34,249 nucleotides of DNA from Tannerella sp. (GTDB lineage Bacteria; Bacteroidota; Bacteroidia; Bacteroidales; Tannerellaceae): NCBI GenBank assembly GCA_031277235.1, contig JAITMT010000509.1, forward strand, positions 1 to 34,249. Reading direction: 5' to 3'. How positions within the stretch are numbered: the stretch's first letter is position 1; every line of letters begins with the position of its first letter. Below are positions 18,427 to 27,767 of this stretch, in pieces. The notes beneath the pieces were generated by a model. That model saw only the letters and a program-made list of their open reading frames with translations, made no database searches and was not told where the DNA came from. Both the position numbers and the translations under genes were made by a program.

Positions 18427-20457
18427 TTGAATATGAAAAAAAATATTATATTTATATTTGCCGCCTTGACGCTGCTCTTTCCGTCTTGCAACGATTTTTT
18501 GGACGTAGAATCGGAATCCAAATTTAACGAAGAATACGTTTATTCGAGCAAACAGGAAATTGACCGGGTGTTAAATTCGGTTTATGCCGCCATACTGACG
18601 GGAAATCTGTACGGAGAAAGACTCCTGAATCAGTTTGCCCTCAACAGCGATGTGGAATTTTCCACTTTTAACTCGATGCTGAGAAATACGGAAGGAAACG
18701 ACTTCAGATGTTTCGACGCAGAGGCTCATTCTACCAATGTTGCCGATTTGTGGACTGCCGGATATACAGGCGTTGAACGCGCCAATCTTTTGATAGACGG
18801 TATCCGGAACAGTTCGCTCTACGACGAAGAAGACGATGAACTGATGCAGATGCTGGGAGAAGGAATCACGCTCCGGGCGATGATCATGCATGATTTGGTG
18901 ATTCATTTCGGCGATATCCCCTTCCCTAAAATCCCTTCGTTCAAGAGTGGAGAACTTGTTGTTCCCGTCGAAGACAGGAACATAATCCTGAGTTCACTGA
19001 TTGACGATCTAATCGAGATAGCGCCCAAAATGAAATATGCCGCCGGATTGCCTGACGGCGTAGAACGCGCATCGCGCGAATTTTGTTATGCGCTGATTGC
19101 CCGGATTGCACTGACCCGCGGCGGATATTCGCTCCGCTCCGACAAAACAAATCCCTTTTCATTCGGTACCATGCAGCGTGAACAGGATTACGCAACGTAT
19201 TATGCCATTGCCAGGGATTATGCCGATTCGGTGATTACTTCCGGCACGCACAGCCTTTCCTTGCCGTTTGTGGAGGTGTTCGTCAACGAGTGCAACTACC
19301 TGGTTGTGAACAATGACGACCCAATCTTCGAACTGCCGTTCGTGAGAGGTCAAAGCGGAATTATCGGTTTCAGACACGGTCCCGTGGCGTCCCGCAATTC
19401 CATTTCCGGCTTAACGCCGCATATCTGGGGAGAATGTTCGGGCAGCATCCGGCTGAACGCCTTCTATCGCTACTCTTTCGCTCCGGGAGATATTCGCAGG
19501 GATGTTTCGGTCGGAATATGGAGATACAATGACGCCACAGCCAATAATGCGCTGCTGGCAAACGGAACGCCCGTGCCGTTCGGAAGCGGCAATTCAAGCA
19601 GCGACAACAGTGTGGACGACTTTACGCACTACACCAATAAATGGTCGAAACTGTGGGCTACGCAAGGCAATGCGATGGGAAACGCCAGCCAGGGCAACGA
19701 CGGTATCAACTTCCCTTATATGCGTTATGCAGATGTGTTGCTGATGTATGCCGAAGCCGTGAACGAACTCGAAAACGGCGTATCGGGCGCAAACGGAGCA
19801 AAAGCCAAAGAGGCGCTGAGACAGGTGCGTAACCGCGCTTTTGCACCCGCAGATCGCCCTCTTCACGTGGATCAGTATATCGAATCGGCAAGCGGCACAA
19901 AAGAGACGTTCTTCCAAGCCATCTTTAACGAAAGGAAATGGGAGTTTGGCGGCGAAAACCTGCGCTGGAAAGATTTGGTACGATGGAATCTCTATTCAAA
20001 AGTAGCGTACGAAACGTTTCTGAATTATTACCAGATGGGCGATTTCAAAAACGGCAATACCGGATTCGATAATACCGAGTTTTATGAAAAACTACCCACG
20101 ATTCTCTATTACCAGCCTGTTGCCAATCCGGCGAATATCAATGTGTATCAAAACACAAGCCTGCCAATTTTGAATTTTATTGGACTTGTGCCGGATGAAG
20201 ACGGCAGATATGCCGTGCCTAACAATCCGGGAACGGGATGGAGTCTGGCGGTGCATTTCAACTGGGGTATGCAAGACCAGGTCTTCCCGAGACCCGAATG
20301 CTGCTACTCGCTCAGGGGCTATATTCGCGGAGGCGAACAGGCTAATTTCCAGTTGTTTAACCCGGACGCGCTGCCGGTGGTGCGCTACATCCTGCCGATT
20401 CCCAGACAGGAGATTATGATGAGTAAAGGTTTATATACAAACTATTACGGATATTGA
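18427..20457 (+). CDS. SusD/RagB-family surface glycan-binding lipoprotein (first)
   Basis: 676 aa, lipobox LFPSCNDFLDVESESKF, downstream of SusC; RYADVLLMYAEAVNEL...ERKWEFGGENLRWKDLVRW. Start may be 18433 (MKKN). Confidence 0.95.
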   Translation: MNMKKNIIFIFAALTLLFPSCNDFLDVESESKFNEEYVYSSKQEIDRVLNSVYAAILTGNLYGERLLNQFALNSDVEFSTFNSMLRNTEGNDFRCFDAEAHSTNVADLWTAGYTGVERANLLIDGIRNSSLYDEEDDELMQMLGEGITLRAMIMHDLVIHFGDIPFPKIPSFKSGELVVPVEDRNIILSSLIDDLIEIAPKMKYAAGLPDGVERASREFCYALIARIALTRGGYSLRSDKTNPFSFGTMQREQDYATYYAIARDYADSVITSGTHSLSLPFVEVFVNECNYLVVNNDDPIFELPFVRGQSGIIGFRHGPVASRNSISGLTPHIWGECSGSIRLNAFYRYSFAPGDIRRDVSVGIWRYNDATANNALLANGTPVPFGSGNSSSDNSVDDFTHYTNKWSKLWATQGNAMGNASQGNDGINFPYMRYADVLLMYAEAVNELENGVSGANGAKAKEALRQVRNRAFAPADRPLHVDQYIESASGTKETFFQAIFNERKWEFGGENLRWKDLVRWNLYSKVAYETFLNYYQMGDFKNGNTGFDNTEFYEKLPTILYYQPVANPANINVYQNTSLPILNFIGLVPDEDGRYAVPNNPGTGWSLAVHFNWGMQDQVFPRPECCYSLRGYIRGGEQANFQLFNPDALPVVRYILPIPRQEIMMSKGLYTNYYGY

Positions 20458-20508
20458 TGCTTGATTTTTTAATTTAACAGTAGTATAAAAACAATAAATA
20501 TTTTTCCT

Positions 20509-22941
20509 ATGAAGACAATAAAATATTATTTGCTGTTTCTTTTAACGGGTCTTACGGGCGTTATTTTCAATTCCTGTGTGGACTACCGGGAAACTACCTA
20601 CGAGAACGTTTCCGGCAGAGAACGCATGACCATGTTTGCGTGGTCTGAGACCGGCTTTCTGGATGGCTCCGAAGCGAATATTGAAGCGGGAAGAGTTTCG
20701 GGACGACTTCGCCCCAACAAGATGTCTCTGGTGTGGTTTGGAATCAATGACTGCGCCGGATACCACGTGAGAGTGAGACTGGCCATGATGGGAGGGACGC
20801 TCAGCGGTCCCGATTCCTTTACAAAAGAAAACAATTTTGCGGATTACATCATTGACGACCCCAATCAACTCAGTTTATTGATTGAAAATCTTCAATACGG
20901 TATGGAATACCGCTTTGCGATTCGTACCCTGTCGAAAGAAGGCGTTTTCCCGACGGAAGCCAATTTGTGGACGGATGAATACGAGAAAGATCCGCACCAT
21001 TCCGAATGGTATGGCTACGGCGACGGAAGCGACCGTCCGCATGCCTACTTCGTAACAATGTATCCCAGAGAAGGTTTGCCCGAAATCATCGGTTATGATA
21101 ACAGAGCCGAAACATCGGCAACGATTACGTTCGTAACCGATTGGGAAACGATCAAGACGGAACAACCCATGTTTGCACCGGGAAATCCAAATTACCAGCC
21201 GTTAAATCCATTCCTTCAATTAGAAACAGGTCCGGATGGGCGTGAACGGTTTAAACTGGATTACATCATGCTCGAACCGACAACGACCGGAGCCACAGCA
21301 AGCGGAGAAACACCGGCACCGGTACGCATAAACTTGACCGAAGAAGACAGGCAACGCGGATCTGTGGATGTTAACGGATTAATTCCCAATGTGCAATATA
21401 TGGTAAACGGCGTGAATGCAACCCTTGTGGATCAGGGACTGCAGTTTGACGCCTTTTACAATACGGAAATGATGCGTATGAGAGGTGGAATACCGCCGGT
21501 CATCACGATTAAACACGAATTGTACACGCCACAGCCCATCCTTGACCCGTCGGGAAATCTGACGGCTGCGCAAATCGCGAGGAGAGAACAAAATGAGCGG
21601 ACTTTGGCAGAGTTGTCGAAAATATATGATGCTTGCCGCCTCGATACCATTTTGAATAACTTTATGGACAATACCGAGTTGGCTGAAGGCACGGAATTTG
21701 TTCTGGAGGCGGGAAAAGCCTATTTTCTCAACGGCGGAGTTAATCTGACCAAAGGGATGAAACTGCGAGGCGAAGATCCGAATAACCGTCCTACCGTATA
21801 TATGGGACTCGGATTCAATGCCATATCGGAACCGGGTTTGGATGCGGAAATATTGATTGACGACAGCAACATCAGTAAAGTAAACGATATCAGAGCCAAC
21901 AATTTCGGTTTCGGCAGAGCGCCGCGACAGGGAGAACAGGGTAGCGTCGTGATTGAAGATGTTGTGCTCGAAAATATCAAATTCGAGGCGCTTAACTGGT
22001 ATAACTACGATAACCGGGCAAAATATAATAAAACTACCGGCGCCGCCAATTATTTCATCAATCAAAATTCTCAGGTCATGGCTTTCAAATGCGAAAGTTT
22101 CGAGTTGCGCAATTGCGACTTCCAGGGCATGGGGCGAGGATTTATCCGTTTTCAAGGTACAAACCGTAAGTTAGTTGACCAGTTTATCATTGATAACTGT
22201 TTGATTTACAACTGTGGTGGATACGACGTGAATGGTAGAGGTTATTCCCTGATTGCCGGAGATAATGATCCGACAGGACGAACCAATTTCTTTAGAAACT
22301 TCAAACTTACCAACACCACCATTGTAAACAGTTCGTTTCATGCGGTTATAGGCGAAGAAAACGGTTCGTTTGCCAATGCTCCCTTCTCCTGGGATGTAAC
22401 GGTGGAAAACTGTACGTTTCTGGATCAGGGAGTGACGTCCAACGACAGACTGATCGTGAGTTTGCACTATCCGCCCAACAACAGCAAATTCACTGTCAAA
22501 AGGAACCTGATTATCGTTTGTCCGGCTGAAGGAGAATTGGCGACAAATTATTATCAATCCGGAATGAGGATTCGTTCCTATCCTGCCAATATATCGTTTG
22601 ATATTGCCGATAATTATTCTACGAATGTTTATCCCGGAACGGCGACAGGTATTTTCACCTCCTATCCGTTCAACCACCAGACGACCGGAGCCGGAATCCA
22701 GGGTGGAGCGCTGAATGTCGGAGGAGCCGAAGCGCTGGAAATCAGGGAAGGTTTTCCCTCGCTTGCCCCATGGGAATTGATGATCAATCCCCGTCCGTTC
22801 GGCATTAAGGGATCGGCGCTCGGACATAAACATGACGTACCCGAAGGTTTATATTATCAGGACACGCCTCAAGTGCGGAATCACGAAATTGTTAGAAGAG
22901 GAATCGGCGACCCCCGGTGGAGTTCAAGATTATCCCAGTAA
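20509..22941 (+). CDS. DUF4957/DUF5123-like lipoprotein with FN3-like N-terminal half and parallel beta-helix-like C-terminal half (candidate surface glycan-binding protein)
   Basis: 810 aa, lipobox FNSCVDY. FN3-like ...LLIENLQYGMEYRFAIRTLSKEG. Helix-like VVLENIKFEALNW...FELRNCDFQGMGRGFIRFQG...DQFIIDNCLIYNCGGYD. Ends GDPRWSSRLSQ. Confidence 0.75.
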   Translation: MKTIKYYLLFLLTGLTGVIFNSCVDYRETTYENVSGRERMTMFAWSETGFLDGSEANIEAGRVSGRLRPNKMSLVWFGINDCAGYHVRVRLAMMGGTLSGPDSFTKENNFADYIIDDPNQLSLLIENLQYGMEYRFAIRTLSKEGVFPTEANLWTDEYEKDPHHSEWYGYGDGSDRPHAYFVTMYPREGLPEIIGYDNRAETSATITFVTDWETIKTEQPMFAPGNPNYQPLNPFLQLETGPDGRERFKLDYIMLEPTTTGATASGETPAPVRINLTEEDRQRGSVDVNGLIPNVQYMVNGVNATLVDQGLQFDAFYNTEMMRMRGGIPPVITIKHELYTPQPILDPSGNLTAAQIARREQNERTLAELSKIYDACRLDTILNNFMDNTELAEGTEFVLEAGKAYFLNGGVNLTKGMKLRGEDPNNRPTVYMGLGFNAISEPGLDAEILIDDSNISKVNDIRANNFGFGRAPRQGEQGSVVIEDVVLENIKFEALNWYNYDNRAKYNKTTGAANYFINQNSQVMAFKCESFELRNCDFQGMGRGFIRFQGTNRKLVDQFIIDNCLIYNCGGYDVNGRGYSLIAGDNDPTGRTNFFRNFKLTNTTIVNSSFHAVIGEENGSFANAPFSWDVTVENCTFLDQGVTSNDRLIVSLHYPPNNSKFTVKRNLIIVCPAEGELATNYYQSGMRIRSYPANISFDIADNYSTNVYPGTATGIFTSYPFNHQTTGAGIQGGALNVGGAEALEIREGFPSLAPWELMINPRPFGIKGSALGHKHDVPEGLYYQDTPQVRNHEIVRRGIGDPRWSSRLSQ

Positions 22942-22962
22942 ATTAAAAAAAATTGACAGAAA

Positions 22963-24858
22963 ATGAATACAATCAAGAAGATAGGAGTATTTATAGCGGC
23001 AGCCGTCCTTTGCACGGTAACTGCCTGCGATCAGGTTGATGATTACGTGCCCGTTAGCGGTGTAACGCTGGATGTGATGTCGTACACTTTGTTTGTCGGC
23101 GAAGAGTTGCAACTCACTGCTTCCATATTGCCGGAAGATGCCTCCAACAGGGAACTGATCTGGACAAGCAGCAACCGGGATGTGGCTTCCGTGGACGAAA
23201 ACGGTCTGGTAAGATCCTTAACCGTAGGTGAAACAAGAATTTGGGCCAAATCCATGGATGGCAGCGGTTGGGGAGCATATTGTACCTTGCTGGTATCCAA
23301 AGACATCGTACTTGTATCAGGCGTGGACATAACAGACCAAAACGGTCTGCCGGTAACAGAAATCTCGGTAGGTATGGGTCAAAGATTCCCGTTGAAAGCT
23401 TCGATACTGCCGGCAGATGCTACGGATAAATTTTTCACGTGGACATTGAGTCCGGGAAGCGATTTTGGAATCTTAAATGTAACCCAAAGCGGCGTGGTGG
23501 AAGGGATAGACGTCGGTCAGGCAACAGTCTATGCCGTCGCAAGAAACAGATTTGCTCCGGAAGGCTCTGCAATTATTCTGGACAGTTGCGTCGTGAACGT
23601 AACGCCGGTTATGACCATAGACAAAGAGTCGCTGAGTTTGGATCTGAATGCCTTGGGCGGCAGTTTGATAACAGCCACACTACCTGCCGGATCCGAAAAT
23701 ACGGAATTGGTGTGGACAACAAGCAATCCGGCCATCATCGGTATTTTGCCGGCAGGCGTTTCTGTGACAGTTATTCCGTTGGCAGCGGGAAATGCGGTTC
23801 TTACCGTAGCCACGGCGGATAACAGTTTTCCGCCGCTCACCTGTAATGTAACCGTTACCACAGGCGCCGGACCCGAAACCGTAACGCTGGCTTTGGGAGC
23901 CGACCTGAAAGCGGCAGTTGCCGCCAATGCGGGAAAAATCATCCAATTGCCTCCGGGTTTTGAAGCCGCGTTTAACGGAGTCGCTATTCCGGCAGGAGGA
24001 ATCTGGATTAAGGGCGACCCCAATTCCAAGGCGAAACTTACTGCTGCAGGCATCAATTTCAATGGAAGAACGGCAGGCGAAGTCGTTCGCTTTGAAAATG
24101 TGGAACTTATCGGCGACGGCTTTACCGGCGGCGGCTACTTTATCAATCAAGGAACAGGTATCCCGGCAAACAGTTGCAATCTCAGGGAACTCTCTTTTGA
24201 AAACTGCCGCATTACCGAATACGGACGCTCCATTGTCCGCACACAAACGGTAGACCAGTTTATTCACCTGATTAAATTTAACAACTGTATTGTCGAAAGA
24301 TGCAGCGGTCAGCCCGACCAGGATTATGCTGTAATACAGTGTACCCAACCTTCTTTGGCATTCCCCGATATTCGCATCACCAATTCAACGTTTAACACGG
24401 TGTATGCGGAAATTATGCGGATTAGCGGCGGAACCGGACAGCCGTCGGGAGATAAAGTCCTAATCGAAAACGTTACTTTCTACAATGTCGTCGGGACAAA
24501 CGGAACCGCTCCGACCGCCGTTCGCTTCTTCATTGATGCCGGAAATAACGGACCGGTGAATGTTACAGTCAAAAACAGCATCATGGGTAGCGTAAGACAG
24601 TTAAGCGTTCCCAATCTTCAGGGCGGTATCCGCATGAGTACGGCAAGCATATTGATAGGCGAAGGCAACCATGCCACGACCGATTGGCTGGTTACTACCG
24701 CTCCCGAAGCAAGCCCGATGATTGTGGATGTTCCGGGTACTACTCCTTACAGCGGCAATGCCGAAGCATTATTTACGGATCCGGCAAACGGCAACTTCAC
24801 GATAAAAGACGGCTCTTTTGCCGGAAACGGTAAAGCCGGAGACCCGAGATGGTGGTGA
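22963..24858 (+). CDS. Lipoprotein with BIG2-type Ig-like repeats and a C-terminal DUF4957-like beta-helix domain (candidate surface glycan-binding protein)
   Basis: 631 aa, lipobox TVTACDQVDD. Ig-like repeats starting VSGVTLDVMSYTLFVGEELQLTASILPEDASNRELIWTSSN; further repeats at VSGVDITDQNG and MTIDKESLSLDLN. C-terminal half parallels the preceding protein; ends GDPRWW. Confidence 0.75.
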   Translation: MNTIKKIGVFIAAAVLCTVTACDQVDDYVPVSGVTLDVMSYTLFVGEELQLTASILPEDASNRELIWTSSNRDVASVDENGLVRSLTVGETRIWAKSMDGSGWGAYCTLLVSKDIVLVSGVDITDQNGLPVTEISVGMGQRFPLKASILPADATDKFFTWTLSPGSDFGILNVTQSGVVEGIDVGQATVYAVARNRFAPEGSAIILDSCVVNVTPVMTIDKESLSLDLNALGGSLITATLPAGSENTELVWTTSNPAIIGILPAGVSVTVIPLAAGNAVLTVATADNSFPPLTCNVTVTTGAGPETVTLALGADLKAAVAANAGKIIQLPPGFEAAFNGVAIPAGGIWIKGDPNSKAKLTAAGINFNGRTAGEVVRFENVELIGDGFTGGGYFINQGTGIPANSCNLRELSFENCRITEYGRSIVRTQTVDQFIHLIKFNNCIVERCSGQPDQDYAVIQCTQPSLAFPDIRITNSTFNTVYAEIMRISGGTGQPSGDKVLIENVTFYNVVGTNGTAPTAVRFFIDAGNNGPVNVTVKNSIMGSVRQLSVPNLQGGIRMSTASILIGEGNHATTDWLVTTAPEASPMIVDVPGTTPYSGNAEALFTDPANGNFTIKDGSFAGNGKAGDPRWW

Positions 24859-24909
24859 TGACATTTGATTCAAACTTGAACGAAGAGAATTAGTATGTAT
24901 CTACAATCC

Positions 24910-24973
24910 CAAACCGGTCAGTGACAACGAACCTTAGACAAGAGGAACGTTTATGCTGATCGGTTTGCTTTTT
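24910..24973 (+). terminator. Long structured hairpin plus T-tract, putative Rho-independent terminator of the first SusCD operon
   Basis: CAAACCGGTCAG (24910-24921) pairs with CTGATCGGTTTG (24956-24967) with one mismatched/wobble position. Inner AACG/CGTT and CCTT/AAGAGG pairings. Followed by CTTTTT. Confidence 0.7.
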
Positions 24974-25045
24974 AACGAGAATTGTAAAAAAACAAAAAAA
25001 CACACAAAAGAACAAAAAATATACAGATAATAAGGAAATAATCCG

Positions 25046-25053
25046 TAATTTTG
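25046..25053 (+). promoter_or_regulatory. -7 box (TAATTTTG) of the GH28::GH105 operon
   Basis: TAATTTTG 20 nt before ATG at 25074. No copy of the HTCS-type motif upstream. Confidence 0.5.
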
Positions 25054-25073
25054 CACCGTAAAAACAAGAAACC

Positions 25074-27722
25074 ATGAATAGACATACAAGAATTTTATTG
25101 AACATCTGTTCTTTAGCGTTGTTGGTTTGCGTAACAAAAGCAGAGAGCCGCTACGCCTATTTATACAAAAATTTACCGTTTGAAATGCCGGTCATTGACC
25201 GTCCGGTCTTTCCTCAAAACAGCGTCTCCATCACCGATTTCGGAGGCGTCCCCGACGGTGTAACACTCAACACGGAAGCGTTTGAGAAAGCCATGTCCGC
25301 GCTTGCCGCGAAGGGAGGCGGGACGCTTAATGTGCCATCCGGCGTTTGGTTTACGGGACCCATTGTTTTCAAATCGAATATCAATCTGCATCTCGAAAAA
25401 GGCGCTTTGATACTCTTCTCGCCCGATTTTGATCTTTATCCGATCGTTCATACTTTCTTTGAAGGGCTGGATACGCGCCGCTGCCTGTCGCCCGTTTCGG
25501 GACGGAACCTCGAAAACATTGCCATCACGGGCGAAGGTTCCATCAACGGTTCGGGACAGGCGTGGCGGCAGCTGAAAAGGGAAAAAGTAACCGAAGCGCA
25601 ATGGAAAGCGACGGTTGCCTCAGGCGGAATTGTCAGGGGCAATACGTGGTATCCCTCCCTGAAGTCGCTCCGGGGCAGCGAGCGGAGCGACATGAACGTT
25701 CCGCGCAATCTGATGACCGATGCCCGGTGGGATTCCATCAAGGACTTTCTGCGTCCGGTGATGGTCAGTTTTATCGAATGCAAAAACGTGCTTCTCGAAG
25801 GCGTTCTGTTTGAAAATTCTCCGGCGTGGAACATTCACCCGCTGATGTGCGAAAATGTCATTATTGACGGTATTTTTGCCCGTAATCCGGCTTACGCGCA
25901 AAACGGCGACGGACTGGATCTGGAATCCTGCAAAAATGCCATCATCGTCAACAGTCTTTTCGATGTGGGCGACGACGGCATCTGCATCAAGTCGGGCAAG
26001 GATGCGGAAGGCAGAAAACGCGGGCGACCGACCGAAAACGTGATTGTGCACAACTGCAAAGTGTTTCAGGGACATGGCGGTTTTGTGGTCGGGAGCGAGA
26101 TGTCGGGCGGCGTGCGGAACATTTCCGTCAGTTACTGCCAGTTTCTGGGAACGGACGTCGGACTGCGTTTCAAGAGTACGCGCGGACGGGGCGGCGTGGT
26201 GGAAAATATTTATATTTCAGACATTAACATGTTCGACATCATCACGGATTCGTTTCTTTTCGACCTTTATTACGGAGGCAAATCCGCCAGCGAATCGTTG
26301 GCCGACGGCGACGAAACGAAACCGGAAACCTCCATCCCCGCCGTAACGGAGGAAACGCCGGTTTTCAGGAATATTCACGTCAAAAACCTGGTTTCCCGAA
26401 ACGCCCGCAGAGCGATGTTTTTCAACGGATTGCCGGAAATGAACATCACGAATATCAACGTGGAAAATGCCACTATCAGCGCCCGCTTCGGGGCGAAATT
26501 ATCGGAATCGGACGGCGTCAGTTTCAAAAATGTCCGCATAACGGCGGAAGAAGGTCCGGCACTGATTCTCGACAACGTTAAAAATTTCAAAAGCGATATT
26601 GCCTATCCGGAAGACGCCAAATATTCTACCCGCATGGCCGACTCGGAAATGAAGCGGAATCCGGAATCGTGGATGCTGGATTTTTCGGCTCAACCCAAGT
26701 GGAATTACTGTCACGGACTCGTTCTGCAATCCATTTTGCAGGTCTGGAAGAAAACGGGCGACAAAAAATATCTCGACTATGCGGAAAGTTATACGGACAC
26801 GATGCTTCTGCAGAACGGCAAGGAAATACGGACCTATAAACTGCAGAATTACAATCTGGATCACATCAATCCGGGAAAAATACTGTTCACGCTGTATGAC
26901 GAAACAAAAGATGAAAAATACCGGAATGCGATTGAGTTGCTTCGCGATCAGGCAAAATCGCAGCCCCGCACGGAGGCAGGCGGATTCTGGCACAAAAAAA
27001 TCTATCCGCATCAAATGTGGCTGGACGGAATCTACATGGCTTCTCCGTTTCTGGCGGAATATGCCTTGCGGTTTGACGGACCGGCGCTGTTTGACGACGT
27101 GGCTTTGCAAATTGTAACGGTTGCCGAAAAAACGCGGGATGCGGAAACGGGACTGTTTTATCACGGCTGGGACGAAAGCCGGCAGCAAAGGTGGTCGAAT
27201 CCGGAAACCGGTCAGTCGCCGAATTTCTGGTCGCGGAGCATGGGCTGGTACGCGATGGCAATCGTTGACGTGCTTGATTTTTTCCCCGAAAACCATCCGA
27301 AACGCCCGGAGATTATCCGAATCCTTCAACAGTTGATAAGTTCGCTGGAAAAAGTGCAGGATCCGAAAACAGGGATGTGGTACCAGGTAACGGACAAAAT
27401 CGGGGAAAAAGGCAACTATCTCGAATCAACGGGCTCCATCATGTTCATTTACGCCATGGTCAAAGGTGCCCGGAAAGGGTATCTTTCAAGGGAATATGAA
27501 GAAAAGGGCGAAAAACTCTATAACCGTTTCGTTCGGAATTTTGTTCGCGAAGAGCCGGACGGAACGCTGACCGTAACAGACTGCTGCGCCGTTTCGGGCT
27601 TGGGCGGTGATCCCAATTACCGCGACGGAAGTTATCAATATTATATCTCCGAACCGGTGCGGAATAACGACCCCAAGGCAACGGGTCCCTTCATCATGAC
27701 GAGTTTGCTTCTGGACAGATAA
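25074..27722 (+). CDS. GH28 polygalacturonase :: GH105 unsaturated uronyl hydrolase fusion, secreted
   Basis: 882 aa. N-terminal GH28 (LFDVGDDGICIKSG, GHGGFVVGSEMSGGV, RFKSTRGRGG), closely similar to the 4467-5996 product. C-terminal GH105 (KIYPHQMWLDGIYMASPFLAEYA, WDESRQQRWSNPETGQSPNFWSRSMGWYAMAIVDVL). Confidence 0.92.
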   Translation: MNRHTRILLNICSLALLVCVTKAESRYAYLYKNLPFEMPVIDRPVFPQNSVSITDFGGVPDGVTLNTEAFEKAMSALAAKGGGTLNVPSGVWFTGPIVFKSNINLHLEKGALILFSPDFDLYPIVHTFFEGLDTRRCLSPVSGRNLENIAITGEGSINGSGQAWRQLKREKVTEAQWKATVASGGIVRGNTWYPSLKSLRGSERSDMNVPRNLMTDARWDSIKDFLRPVMVSFIECKNVLLEGVLFENSPAWNIHPLMCENVIIDGIFARNPAYAQNGDGLDLESCKNAIIVNSLFDVGDDGICIKSGKDAEGRKRGRPTENVIVHNCKVFQGHGGFVVGSEMSGGVRNISVSYCQFLGTDVGLRFKSTRGRGGVVENIYISDINMFDIITDSFLFDLYYGGKSASESLADGDETKPETSIPAVTEETPVFRNIHVKNLVSRNARRAMFFNGLPEMNITNINVENATISARFGAKLSESDGVSFKNVRITAEEGPALILDNVKNFKSDIAYPEDAKYSTRMADSEMKRNPESWMLDFSAQPKWNYCHGLVLQSILQVWKKTGDKKYLDYAESYTDTMLLQNGKEIRTYKLQNYNLDHINPGKILFTLYDETKDEKYRNAIELLRDQAKSQPRTEAGGFWHKKIYPHQMWLDGIYMASPFLAEYALRFDGPALFDDVALQIVTVAEKTRDAETGLFYHGWDESRQQRWSNPETGQSPNFWSRSMGWYAMAIVDVLDFFPENHPKRPEIIRILQQLISSLEKVQDPKTGMWYQVTDKIGEKGNYLESTGSIMFIYAMVKGARKGYLSREYEEKGEKLYNRFVRNFVREEPDGTLTVTDCCAVSGLGGDPNYRDGSYQYYISEPVRNNDPKATGPFIMTSLLLDR

Positions 27723-27767
27723 CAACGAAAATACAAAAATATTTTATTAATTTTAACTATTTTAATT

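Noticed and set aside
22171-22833. 220-aa minus-strand ORF (and similar ones at 21379-22155 and 23680-24348)
   Set aside because: Antisense to the two lipoprotein genes; no domain signal.
24890-25137. Minus-strand hydrophobic small ORFs
   Set aside because: Phe/Cys-rich translations of the A/T-rich intergenic hairpin and promoter region; no start context or homology recognised.
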